64,000 nt of DNA from a bacterium. GTDB taxonomy: Bacteria; Cyanobacteriota; Vampirovibrionia; Obscuribacterales; Obscuribacteraceae. A program made the translations under genes and the position numbers. This document shows, piece after piece, positions 48,463 to 56,447 of this stretch (its first letter is position 1; each line of letters starts with the position of its first letter). The notes below the pieces were generated by a model. The model ran no database searches, was not told the origin of the DNA, and saw nothing but the letters and a program-made list of their open reading frames with translations. Where the stretch lies: assembly GCA_018062085.1 (NCBI GenBank), contig JAGOSY010000014.1, positions 62,001 to 126,000 on the forward strand, written 5' to 3'.

Positions 48463-50777
48463 AAAACGAAAAGATTGAGACTAAAGAACAGTCTGAAAGT
48501 AAGACAAAGACTAAAAATAGCGCAAGAGCATCCCAGAGAGTAGAACGTTTTACTCAAGCGGATAATAGCTCTAGTGGTGAAGCTCGCTCCTATCGAATTG
48601 GCATCGATGTTGGTGGAACCTTTACCCATGCTGTAGCTTTAGACGCTGGTAGCTCAATTTTAGTGGCCAAGGCCATGGTGCCTACGAGTCATCGTGCTAA
48701 AGAAGGTGTTGCCAAAGGAATTGTTGAGGCGCTGCACTTACTACTGCAGTCTGCAGAAATCGCACCTGCTGCGGTTAGTTTTATTGCCCACAGCACCACG
48801 CAAGCCACCAATGCACTGCTTGAAGGTGACCTTGCCCATGTCGGCATAATTGGTATGGGAGCTGGTGCTAATGCTATTCTTGCAAATTCATCAACAAAGT
48901 TAGGGCGCATTCCTGTTGCATCCGGTTGCTTCTTAGAAACTACTCATAGGTTTCTAAATTCGCACACGGTCACTGAAGAGTTGGTGCGCAAAACAATACT
49001 TGAGTTAAAAGAGCTAGGATGTACAGCCATAGCTGCTAGTGAGGCTTTTGCCCCGGATCAACCCGATAACGAGCAGTTAGTCTTGAAGGTCGCTCAGGAG
49101 CTTGGAATATTAGCAACAGCTGGGTCAGAAGTTAGTCAGCTATACGGATTGAAAGTACGAACCAGAACTGCGGCAATCAATGCTGGCATTTTGCCTAAGA
49201 TGATTGAGAGTGCTGATCTGACTGAGCGAAGTGTAAGAGAAGCTGGCATTGGCGCACCTATTATGATCATGAGATCTGATGGTGGTGTAATGGACATTGA
49301 TGCCATGCGCAAACGACCAATTCTATCAATTCTCTCTGGGCCAGCAGCTGGTGTAGCTGCCGCTATGATGTTTTTGCGTATCTCCGATGGAATTTTTCTC
49401 GAAGTCGGTGGTACAAGTACCGACATTTCAGCTATTGCTAACGGACGAGCGTTGATTCGCTCTGCCGAGATCGGTGGCCATCGCATCTATATGCGCACCC
49501 TCGATGTGCGCACAGTTGGTGTCGCTGGCGGTTCACTCAGCCGTTTGTCTGGTAAAGCGGATGGTGAAATTTTTGCAGTTGGTCCACGTAGCGCTCATAT
49601 TGCCAATCTTGGTTATGCATCGTTTAGTGGCGCTTTGACGGAAGGTGAGTTCTCTGTTTCTACAGTTAGTCCCCTGAAAAGAGATCCTACCGATTATGTG
49701 GCTTTAAGTCGGCCTGATGACAGTCAGCCTAGTCTTAGTGTTACTCCCACCTGTGCTGCGAATTTGCTCGGTCTGGTACCACAAGGTAATTGCGCTAGTG
49801 GTAATTTAGAGACAATTGGTCAAGCATTTGCTGCGCTTTCTAAACATTTGAGCAAGCCTGATGAGAAAGCAAAAGCTGACAGCTCAGCCTCTTTGGCGCT
49901 GGCGACAAAAATTCAGAAACTGGCTTCAGCTCAATGTATACCTGTGGTAAGAAAGCTTATCGCTGAACACAAATTGGATGCTGAGCTTGTTGATTTAATT
50001 GGTGGCGGTGGTGGTGCTGCTGCTATTGTGCCTTTTGTCGCTAAAGAAATGAACCTGCGCTTTAGCTTGGCTGAGCATGCTGATGTAATCTCGGCAATCG
50101 GTGTTGCCATGGCTTTAATTCGTGAGACTGTTGAGCGCCAGGTGGCTAATCCAACTCATTCAAGTGAAACTATTTTGGCTATGCGGCAAGAAGTTTTTGA
50201 TGCAGTTCATAAAATGGGTGCAGAACCCTCTACTATTGAAGTTCATGTTGAGATCGATAGTAAAACCTCTGTGGTGCGAGCTACTGCCAGTGGCGCGACC
50301 AAAATGACAACCAGCGCTGGTAAAGTTTCACTTTCGCCAGAAGCGAGACAAACTCTGGTTGCCGAATCTATGAGAGTGCCTGTAGCTGAAGTGCATGAGA
50401 TATGCGCCAATGATTACTTTGTGGTGTACGGTGCAACGCGTAAGCCCCATGGCGGTTTTCTTGATTTCTTTAGCTCTGCTAAGAAAGCGTTGCGTATTCT
50501 TGATAGGGACGGAGTGGTGCGTCTTCAAGCGAGCAATGGTCATGCCAAGGCAGCCTTAAAGGAAGAGGCTGAAGGTGTGATATTGAGTTTGATAGAGGCG
50601 CACGCGAGTTGGGGGGATGCTGGTAAGACTATTCCAAGCATGATCTTGTTGCTTGGCGCCAAGATAGTCGACCTTTCTGGTCTACTGGATCAGGAGCAGG
50701 TTGTTGCCCTGGCTCGTGCCGAGCTGGCGAATGTAGCAAGTGCTGCTACTGTTTTGATTGTTGCTAAGCTAACCTAA
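48456..50777 (+). CDS. HyuA/5-oxoprolinase-type (N-methylhydantoinase A) protein
   Basis: The protein has 773 residues. After a charged leader of about 45 residues, the N-terminal ATPase-like domain begins GIDVGGTFTHAVALD. Then come FIAHSTTQATNALLEGD, the hydantoinase A core with MIMRSDGGVMD, ILSGPAAGVAAAM and EVGGTSTDISAI, and TVGVAGGSL. The family hydrolyses cyclic amides such as hydantoins or 5-oxoproline with ATP, normally with a HyuB subunit, and none is present here. It is translationally coupled to the permease upstream and followed after 5 bp by DUF309. Confidence 0.85.
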   Translation: MVENEKIETKEQSESKTKTKNSARASQRVERFTQADNSSSGEARSYRIGIDVGGTFTHAVALDAGSSILVAKAMVPTSHRAKEGVAKGIVEALHLLLQSAEIAPAAVSFIAHSTTQATNALLEGDLAHVGIIGMGAGANAILANSSTKLGRIPVASGCFLETTHRFLNSHTVTEELVRKTILELKELGCTAIAASEAFAPDQPDNEQLVLKVAQELGILATAGSEVSQLYGLKVRTRTAAINAGILPKMIESADLTERSVREAGIGAPIMIMRSDGGVMDIDAMRKRPILSILSGPAAGVAAAMMFLRISDGIFLEVGGTSTDISAIANGRALIRSAEIGGHRIYMRTLDVRTVGVAGGSLSRLSGKADGEIFAVGPRSAHIANLGYASFSGALTEGEFSVSTVSPLKRDPTDYVALSRPDDSQPSLSVTPTCAANLLGLVPQGNCASGNLETIGQAFAALSKHLSKPDEKAKADSSASLALATKIQKLASAQCIPVVRKLIAEHKLDAELVDLIGGGGGAAAIVPFVAKEMNLRFSLAEHADVISAIGVAMALIRETVERQVANPTHSSETILAMRQEVFDAVHKMGAEPSTIEVHVEIDSKTSVVRATASGATKMTTSAGKVSLSPEARQTLVAESMRVPVAEVHEICANDYFVVYGATRKPHGGFLDFFSSAKKALRILDRDGVVRLQASNGHAKAALKEEAEGVILSLIEAHASWGDAGKTIPSMILLLGAKIVDLSGLLDQEQVVALARAELANVASAATVLIVAKLT

Positions 50778-50782
50778 ATTCA

Positions 50783-51157
50783 ATGCAAATAGATTCGCCT
50801 ACATTTCATAAGGGTATTGCCGAGTTTAATCGACAAGAGTTTTATGAATGTCATGAGACTCTTGAAGAGTATTGGCTAAGTCTTGCCATTGATGTTCCTC
50901 ACAAAGAGCTGATTCAAGGAATCATTCAAATCGCCGTGGCTTTTTATCATTTGCGTCGCAATAATGTCAAGGGTGCTCTTAAATTGTTGCTTCGGGGAAA
51001 TCGACGCTTGGAAGTATATCTGCCCACTAGTGCCGGTCTTGAGCTGTCTGATTGTTTTGCCACAGTCTTGGCTGATATTGCCTTGATAGAAGCTGGGTGC
51101 GCATTTGACGATCCAAGGGTGAAAATTCCAACAATTCAAAACAACTGGCCTGCATAA
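50783..51157 (+). CDS. DUF309 family protein
   Basis: This all-helical protein has 124 residues and the family signature FNRQEFYECHETLEEYW, then LIQGIIQIAVAFYHLRRNNVKGALKLLLRGNRRL. Conserved E, H and C in EFYECHE suggest a metal or ligand site, but the function is unknown. It starts 5 bp after hyuA and is likely in that operon. Confidence 0.85.
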   Translation: MQIDSPTFHKGIAEFNRQEFYECHETLEEYWLSLAIDVPHKELIQGIIQIAVAFYHLRRNNVKGALKLLLRGNRRLEVYLPTSAGLELSDCFATVLADIALIEAGCAFDDPRVKIPTIQNNWPA

Positions 51158-51223
51158 GTTGTTGAATTGAAGTCAACCAGCTATTATCAACGTTCGGGCA
51201 TTCCTGTTTACTAGAATCTGAAC

Positions 51224-52138
51224 GTGAAAAGCAACACTATCCTGGTCGTAGACGATGAGCAATCAATCACCACTCTATTGAGTGAGGTGCTCAAGAAGGC
51301 TGGCTATGCAGCCAGTATTGCCAATGACGGCTTTAAGGCAATCGCTGCCTGCAAGGTTCGTACACCTGATGCCATTATTTTAGATTTGCATATGCCCCTC
51401 ATGGGTGGTATCGAAGTCTACAACCGCCTGCGGGCAGATGATAAAACTTCGGCTATTCCGATAGTTTTCCTGGCCGCACGAGATAAGCCTTTGCCGACCT
51501 TTACCGGGGACGGTGCCAGCAACGAAGACATTCTATTCAAGCCTGTTGAGGCTAATGAATTGTTGTCACGTGTCAAGAGCGTGCTTAAGGAAAAAGCTCT
51601 TCGTGATGAACTACGACGTAAAGAGGCCCAGCTAAAAGAGCTTTCATTGACAGATGCTTTGACCGAGCTTAAGAGCAGTCGCTATTTGGATGAATTCATG
51701 CAAATTGGTATTCGCCAGGCAAAGCGCTACAGCGTACCGTTTTCTTTAGTTATTATGGAAATTGATCACCACCAGGACCTTTTCAAATCGTTGGGTCAGG
51801 ATGCCTTTGACAAAGTAGTAAGCCAGGTGGCGCAAATCGTTGCCAAGCAGATGCGAGAGTCTGACATTGTTGTTCGCACTAATACCTCCGAGTTTACTGT
51901 TGTGCTCACCTGCACTACTAAAGAAGGAGCTATCGAGGTGGCCGAGCGTCTTCGTACCTCAGTGGCTGCATCTGTGTTAGCCGTCGGATCCGAATCGAAA
52001 GCAGTGACTGTTTCGGTTGGTATTTGTCAGTTTGCTAAGCACATGGACGACGAGGGTAAACTTCTGATGTCTCACGGCCGTGCCGCTGTTGAGCATGCGC
52101 ATAGTAGTGGCGGTAATATGACCTTGATGGCTGAATAG
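51224..52138 (+). CDS. Response regulator with degenerate GGDEF domain
   Basis: The receiver (about 1-120) is complete: acidic pair D10/D11, phospho-acceptor D54 in ILDLHMP, and K106 in LFKPV. The output (about 145-300) has a GGDEF fold, but the active loop is NTSEF at 220-224 instead of GGDEF and no I-site is seen. It is therefore probably not a cyclase. The partner histidine kinase is not in the window. The start is GTG with no clear SD. Confidence 0.85.
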   Translation: MKSNTILVVDDEQSITTLLSEVLKKAGYAASIANDGFKAIAACKVRTPDAIILDLHMPLMGGIEVYNRLRADDKTSAIPIVFLAARDKPLPTFTGDGASNEDILFKPVEANELLSRVKSVLKEKALRDELRRKEAQLKELSLTDALTELKSSRYLDEFMQIGIRQAKRYSVPFSLVIMEIDHHQDLFKSLGQDAFDKVVSQVAQIVAKQMRESDIVVRTNTSEFTVVLTCTTKEGAIEVAERLRTSVAASVLAVGSESKAVTVSVGICQFAKHMDDEGKLLMSHGRAAVEHAHSSGGNMTLMAE

Positions 52139-52205
52139 AGCTAGTCACAAGAGCCAGCAATTCACCACCAGTAATGGCATCTCGGTTAAGGAAAAGCTAT
52201 ATAAA

Positions 52206-52838
52206 ATGCTGGCATATTTGAAAGGCGTGATCGTCACAAAAGAGATTTCTGGCGGCCCCGTCGATCGCCTAGTTCTTGATGTCAATGATGTAGGCTACGA
52301 GCTTTCTGTGGCTCATTCTGCTTTGTTGCAGCTTGGGCAGATTGGCGACTCTGTAACTGTTTATACTTCGATTGCTATTCGCGAAAGTGAGTGGACTATA
52401 TTCGGATTTCGGGATGTTAGTGAGCGGCAGCTTTTCAACCTATTGCAGTCAGTGACCGGAATAGGACCGAAGCTTGCTCTCGGGCTTGTTGGTACTCTTG
52501 GCATTGAGACACTTGTAGAAGCTGTACTGAGCGAGAATCAAAAGATGATTTCCCAGGCTCCTGGTGTGGGGGCGAAAGTGGCGCAGCGAATAATTCTTGA
52601 GCTGAAAACTAAAATGGAAGAGTTTTCTCAGACTCTTGGTAGTAAGCCTCTAGAGCCATTTGTCGGTAAGTCTGCTGTGTTTGAAGAAGTAACTGATATA
52701 TTGGCTAACCTTGGATACACCGCCACCGAGATTCATGCTGCTTTGAAAAAGGCAAAAGAAAAGAACATCGAAGCCGACAGCGCTGAAGAGCTAGTTCGAT
52801 TCGCATTGAAAGCTCTTAGCGCGCCGCAATCTGTTTAG
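52206..52838 (+). CDS. ruvA: Holliday junction DNA helicase subunit RuvA
   Basis: RuvA binds four-way junctions as a tetramer and loads RuvB. It has an OB fold (1-63, MLAYLKGVIVTKEI... IREDE-type IRESEWTIFGF), the helix-hairpin-helix region VTGIGPKLALGLVG and APGVGAKVAQRIILELK, and the RuvB-contacting domain III at the end (about 160-205). It has 210 residues. The repeat array begins 20 bp after its stop, so it may form the 3' end of its message. No ruvB or ruvC is here. Confidence 0.96.
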   Translation: MLAYLKGVIVTKEISGGPVDRLVLDVNDVGYELSVAHSALLQLGQIGDSVTVYTSIAIRESEWTIFGFRDVSERQLFNLLQSVTGIGPKLALGLVGTLGIETLVEAVLSENQKMISQAPGVGAKVAQRIILELKTKMEEFSQTLGSKPLEPFVGKSAVFEEVTDILANLGYTATEIHAALKKAKEKNIEADSAEELVRFALKALSAPQSV

Positions 52839-52857
52839 TGACCAGCTTAGGGCTGAA

Positions 52858-53458
52858 GTAAGAAAAAGGCGTTGTAAATCTGACGACGGATCCGACGTTA
52901 GAAAAAGACGTTGCAAATCTAACGACGGATCCGTGTAAGAAAAAGGCGCTGTAAATCTAACGACGGATCCGTGTAAGAAAAAGACGTTGTAAATCTAACG
53001 ACGGATCCGACGTTAGAAAAAGACGTTGCAAATCTAACGACGGATCCGTGTAAGAAAAAGGCGCTGTAAATCTAACGACGGATCCGTGTAAGAAAAAGAC
53101 GTTGTAAATCTAACGACGGATCCATGTAAGAAAAAGGCGCTGTAAATCTAACGACGGATCCGTGTAAGAAAAAGGCGCTGTAAATCTAACGACGGATCCA
53201 TGTAAGAGAAAGGCGCTGTAAATCTAACGACGGATCCGATGTAAGAAAAAAGTGCTGTAAATCTAACGACGGATCCATGTAAGAGAAAGGCGCTGTAAAT
53301 CTAACGACGGATCCGATGTAAGAAAAAAGTGCTGTAAATCTAACGACGGACCCGTGTTAGAAAAAGGCGTTGTAAATCTAACGACGGATCCATGTAAGAA
53401 AAAGGCGTTGTAAATCTAACGACGGATCCGTGTAAGAAAAAGGCGCTGCAAATCTAAC
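52858..53458. repeat. Tandem array of a 38/39-bp palindrome-bearing repeat
   Basis: There are fifteen complete units and one 27-bp partial unit, head to tail with no spacers. Each begins GTAAG or GTTAG, has AAATCTAACGACGGATCC near its end, and closes with GT, AT, GAC or GAT. Eleven units are 38 bp and four are 39 bp. A palindrome (ACGGATCCGT or CGGATCCG) sits at nearly every junction; GGATCC occurs in 14 units. Units 2-4 are duplicated as 5-7, and unit pair 10-11 as 12-13. Stops and mixed lengths rule out coding. A hairpin, CACCGC-GA-GCGGTG, follows at 53458-53471. Confidence 0.95.
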
Positions 53459-53471
53459 ACCGCGAGCGGTG

Positions 53472-53588
53472 CCAACACAATTCGATTTTGAGCTCAATGA
53501 ATATTTCATCAAATTCTTTGTCTAAACATTGAACTCTTCCCCTCGTTTGAGCGTTTGTAAAAGTAGCCCCTAGACACGAGGTGGAATC
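53472..53588 (+). promoter_or_regulatory. Upstream region of the AbiEi-like gene with inverted repeat over the RBS
   Basis: CCTCGT (53541-53546) and ACGAGG (53576-53581) form a perfect inverted repeat. Its right arm overlaps the SD AGGTGG. AbiEi-type antitoxins are known to repress their own promoters by binding inverted repeats, so this is a candidate operator. No strong promoter hexamers stand out. Confidence 0.35.
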
Positions 53589-54194
53589 ATGAACTGTCAC
53601 CGTAACATTGTGGCCTTTATCCAGCGCCTACCTCAAGATAGCTGGTTTGCCACACGCCAAGTCCTTGAATTTGGCAGTCGCGAGGCGGTCGACCAATCAC
53701 TATACCGTCTGGTCAAATGCGGATTTCTTCTGCGAATTGCTAGAGGGGTATTCACGCTGAGTGATGACCGGCCAAAAGTATTTGAGCCTCTTGCAGTCGC
53801 CTCATTCAAAGCCAGTGCATTTAGGAAGAGTGTCGCTGTTCATGGTTTGGACATTGCTAAGAAACTGGGCTTGGTAAGCTATACAAATGACGACCCAACT
53901 TTTTGTGTTCATGGTGTGAGCAGTTCGTTCCAATCTGTTGAAATGAAAATTTGTCTGCAGAATTTTTCAGCTCGAAAAACTGCCCTCGGTGATTCACCGT
54001 TGGGACAAGTAATTCGAGCTCTTTGGTTTCTTGGCAAAGATCGTTGTGATAGCCAGGCTGTTCAGGCTGCTATGGCTATGCTCAATTCCGATGAGATTCA
54101 AGAACTGACATCATCGCCACACCTAATGCCGGGTTGGCTAACTAAAATAGTGCGCTATGCAAACGGATGGCAGCCAGAATCCCTATTCTTTTAG
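53589..54194 (+). CDS. AbiEi/DUF6088-like winged-helix protein (type IV antitoxin family)
   Basis: The protein has 201 residues. The N-terminal winged helix (about 5-60: RLPQDSWFATRQVLEFGSREAVDQSLYRL, CGFLLRIARGVFTL) is the DNA-binding part of AbiEi-type antitoxins. The rest matches the DUF6088 pattern (FEPLAVASFKASAF...VHGLDIAKKLGL). Such proteins normally pair with an AbiEii nucleotidyltransferase toxin, and none lies downstream. SD AGGTGG is five bases before ATG. The 3' end overlaps the convergent HEPN gene by 12 bp. The repeat array ends 130 bp upstream. Confidence 0.7.
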   Translation: MNCHRNIVAFIQRLPQDSWFATRQVLEFGSREAVDQSLYRLVKCGFLLRIARGVFTLSDDRPKVFEPLAVASFKASAFRKSVAVHGLDIAKKLGLVSYTNDDPTFCVHGVSSSFQSVEMKICLQNFSARKTALGDSPLGQVIRALWFLGKDRCDSQAVQAAMAMLNSDEIQELTSSPHLMPGWLTKIVRYANGWQPESLFF

Positions 54195-55001
54195 GAATTC
54201 AAACTCATAGGGTTGGTCTGGTGGCGCCGCTTCCTCTGTGCCTTCTTCCCGCCTTGGATGAATTGCTTCGAGGGTATACATAAGATAACTAGCCAGCGAA
54301 AGAACTCTGGCTGTTTGGGCTACCCCAACGGGCGCATTTCCCGGTAGGCCTTTATACCGTTCCATAAAGCCGGCCAATAAATCGGCGATGCCGAGATTTT
54401 CTTGGGCTGTTGATTCAAGACTTGCCAGTGGTCCAGTTTCTTGATCGAAGGCTTGTCTAATCAGTTCGACGCCTGTGGCGTTGATGTTGCCTGAGACCAT
54501 AAGGCTAATAGCGTCTTCGATTTCTTTGACGGCTAGTACTACCGCTTGTCCATATTGTCCCAGCTCAAACGCTTTCCAGCTGGCGTGGTAAATGCGGGGA
54601 TGAGCTAGAGCATCTATGTAGTCGCCGCACGGGGGCTCTGGAATAACGGCAACCATTTTGCGGAAGCCATTTAGTCTATCGAGCCTACCCATTACAATTG
54701 GTGGAAACTCCTCTAGGTCGCGTTCAAAGTCATCTAGCTTTAGGCTTGGTTGAACATAAACATTTGAGGCGAAGTAAAGAGAAACGCTTTCAGACGAAAA
54801 GTACTCTTTTAAAGAGTTTGAAGTGTGAACAACCCAGTCCCAGTTTTGTCTCTTGAGTTGGTCCATCATTTCTCTTGAATCAGCTTTCCTTTGCAGTAGG
54901 CTGCGGCCCCGAAGAATCATTTCGTCTATGGCCTGCTCTACTCGTTCCTTGGGGACGGCTAGAGTTAGTCCTATTGCTGGAACGGGAGGAAGCTGGTTCA
55001 T
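54183..55001 (-). CDS. HEPN Ymh-like (TIGR02391-type) protein with degenerate RNase motif
   Basis: The protein has 272 residues. The N-terminal half is uncharacterised (about 1-130). The C-terminal half (about 130-247) has HPRIYHASWKAFELGQYGQAVVLAVKEIEDAI and a later IADLLAGFMERYKG, the layout of the Ymh-type HEPN domain. Where active relatives carry an R-N-P-x-x-H motif this protein has PGNAPVG (220-226), so the catalytic Arg and His appear lost. It may bind RNA or protein without cutting. It overlaps the AbiEi-like gene tail to tail. Confidence 0.6.
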   Translation of the reverse strand: MNQLPPVPAIGLTLAVPKERVEQAIDEMILRGRSLLQRKADSREMMDQLKRQNWDWVVHTSNSLKEYFSSESVSLYFASNVYVQPSLKLDDFERDLEEFPPIVMGRLDRLNGFRKMVAVIPEPPCGDYIDALAHPRIYHASWKAFELGQYGQAVVLAVKEIEDAISLMVSGNINATGVELIRQAFDQETGPLASLESTAQENLGIADLLAGFMERYKGLPGNAPVGVAQTARVLSLASYLMYTLEAIHPRREEGTEEAAPPDQPYEFEFLKE

Positions 55002-55170
55002 ATTGGCCTCACTTTAGACGTATGACGAACTACTTATAAGGATGAATACCGGGAACGAGGATTTCTATTTTAGACTAAGGGCTGATCGGTAGCTATCGCT
55101 TGGTTTATACTTAATTAGATAGAAGTTTGGATGTGCTACTGCATTTGGTGGCGAGCTTTGGCAAGGTCTC

Positions 55171-55794
55171 GTGAGCGTTTTCCTTCATAGACTAACTAAC
55201 GGTTTGATTTGTCTGGTTCTTGTGGTGGCCTTCACTGCTGTACCGGCCTTTGGCGTTGCTAAGCCGTTGCCAATTGGTTTTTTGACTACGGCACAGTTTG
55301 TCTTCTATTTTATGGTTTTTTTGACAGCTTTTGCAGCCGGTGCCCTCGGTCCGCCAGCGGCCGTAGAACGCTGGCTTAAGCCGGTTGGTTTAAGTGAATG
55401 GAATGAACGCATAGGCTTTTTTACCTACGGTTCTCTTTATCTCACCAGCGCCTTGCTTTGTATGCGCATGAAGCTCGCCATTTTTGGTACATACGACCAA
55501 GCTTACCTAAGCGCTTATGTCGGTTGGATATTGACTGCCGTCGGGTCCTATTTGTTCGTTATAGGCCTGGCTGCACCGAAAAGAATCAAAAAAATTACCT
55601 ATCCTCATTATCTCGGTGTCATATTTCTTGCTTCTGGATTGGCGTTTTCTCACCTGACCTGGTTTCCGCTACTTGCGTTGCCAGGAATTTTGGTTTTCAT
55701 GGGGTGGCGTATAGAGAAAATTGAAAGCGCGCAAGAGGTAGAGCCAGTCAGCCTTCCGGCCGGTGTCTTCCGCGTAATTCCATTTTTCTACTGA
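55171..55794 (+). CDS. Uncharacterised membrane protein, faintly ICMT-like
   Basis: The protein has 207 residues and five hydrophobic segments (about 8-30, 40-60, 88-105, 118-138 and 147-180). The ending YPHYLGVIFLASGLAFSHLTWFPLLALPGILVFMGWRIEKIE recalls the C-terminal helices of isoprenylcysteine methyltransferase/PEMT-type proteins, but the SAM-binding RHPxYxG is not intact. The start is GTG with AAGG five bases upstream. It stands alone. Confidence 0.5.
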   Translation: MSVFLHRLTNGLICLVLVVAFTAVPAFGVAKPLPIGFLTTAQFVFYFMVFLTAFAAGALGPPAAVERWLKPVGLSEWNERIGFFTYGSLYLTSALLCMRMKLAIFGTYDQAYLSAYVGWILTAVGSYLFVIGLAAPKRIKKITYPHYLGVIFLASGLAFSHLTWFPLLALPGILVFMGWRIEKIESAQEVEPVSLPAGVFRVIPFFY

Positions 55795-55938
55795 GAGAAA
55801 TGCTGATGGTTAGTGATTGTTTATCTCAACATTAAATGTCAAGCATTGCTTCCTCTTGAGAAGCACTCATAATGCTATTAAGGACAAGCGGAACAAATGC
55901 TCCCTCCCAATGCTTGCTCAATGGGAACGGAATCAGTG

Positions 55939-55952
55939 TTCAAGCGCTTGAA
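55939..55952. promoter_or_regulatory. 14-bp perfect palindrome upstream of the small basic protein
   Basis: TTCAAGCGCTTGAA is an exact palindrome 63 bp before the next start codon. It could be a regulator site. No matching repressor is known from the window. Confidence 0.3.
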
Positions 55953-56015
55953 AGCGATTGAAGCGTATATGTATTGCGCAGCAATTCCCCTAATTGGCCT
56001 TAAGGAGAGCATAAA

Positions 56016-56237
56016 ATGAACGAGACGACCCTCTCAAACGACGAAAGACGATGCCTGCAAATGTGGTTCCGGCAGGCTATTGCGAAGCTTGAGCTTGAAG
56101 AAGTGACCGATGTAATGCTGAAAGAGTATCCTGTTGAAGTCGAAACCGATTCAACATTGGCACACAGACCGACTGTATCGCGTAGACGGGTTTCGCGTTC
56201 GAGATTAACTTCTCACCTGAAAGAACTAGTTGTCTAA
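56016..56237 (+). CDS. Small uncharacterised protein with basic C-terminus
   Basis: The protein has 73 residues. An acidic helical first half (NDERRCLQMWFRQAIAKLELEEVTDVMLKEYP) is followed by an Arg/Ser-rich second half (SRRRVSRSRL). AAGGAGAG precedes the ATG by a good distance, and a perfect terminator follows 52 bp after the stop, so this is a single-gene transcript. The family is unknown; a small nucleic-acid-binding or regulatory role is possible. Confidence 0.65.
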   Translation: MNETTLSNDERRCLQMWFRQAIAKLELEEVTDVMLKEYPVEVETDSTLAHRPTVSRRRVSRSRLTSHLKELVV

Positions 56238-56288
56238 GTCGATTGACAATTCCCCCCTAACTATCTGGCTTGGCGTTAAAAAGCTATT

Positions 56289-56316
56289 AAACAGGAAGGC
56301 TTAGCCTTCCTGTTTT
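56289..56316 (+). terminator. Rho-independent terminator
   Basis: A perfect 12-bp stem (56289-56300 and 56304-56315) has loop TTA, with A-rich start and TTTT end. It has the same design as the groESL terminator and lies between the small basic protein and dnaE. Confidence 0.88.
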
Positions 56317-56447
56317 GGTTTCTTTCATTAATTTGGTGGACATTGACTAAGTTCATTGAACTTTAGCTGGCGGTTGGACGTTGTTAATAGGGGGAATTAC
56401 TTAGAATTAGGGATAAGGGATATTTAGATTAGCCCTAGAGGAGCATG

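Noticed and set aside
52858..53458. CRISPR array
   Set aside because: The units abut with no unique spacers, are 38-39 bp throughout, and no cas gene is near. It is a plain tandem repeat.
52858..53458. Ligation or cloning concatemer, because of the BamHI-type GGATCC sites
   Set aside because: The units differ in sequence and length, one lacks GGATCC, and there is layered duplication, which fits natural evolution better than ligation of one fragment.
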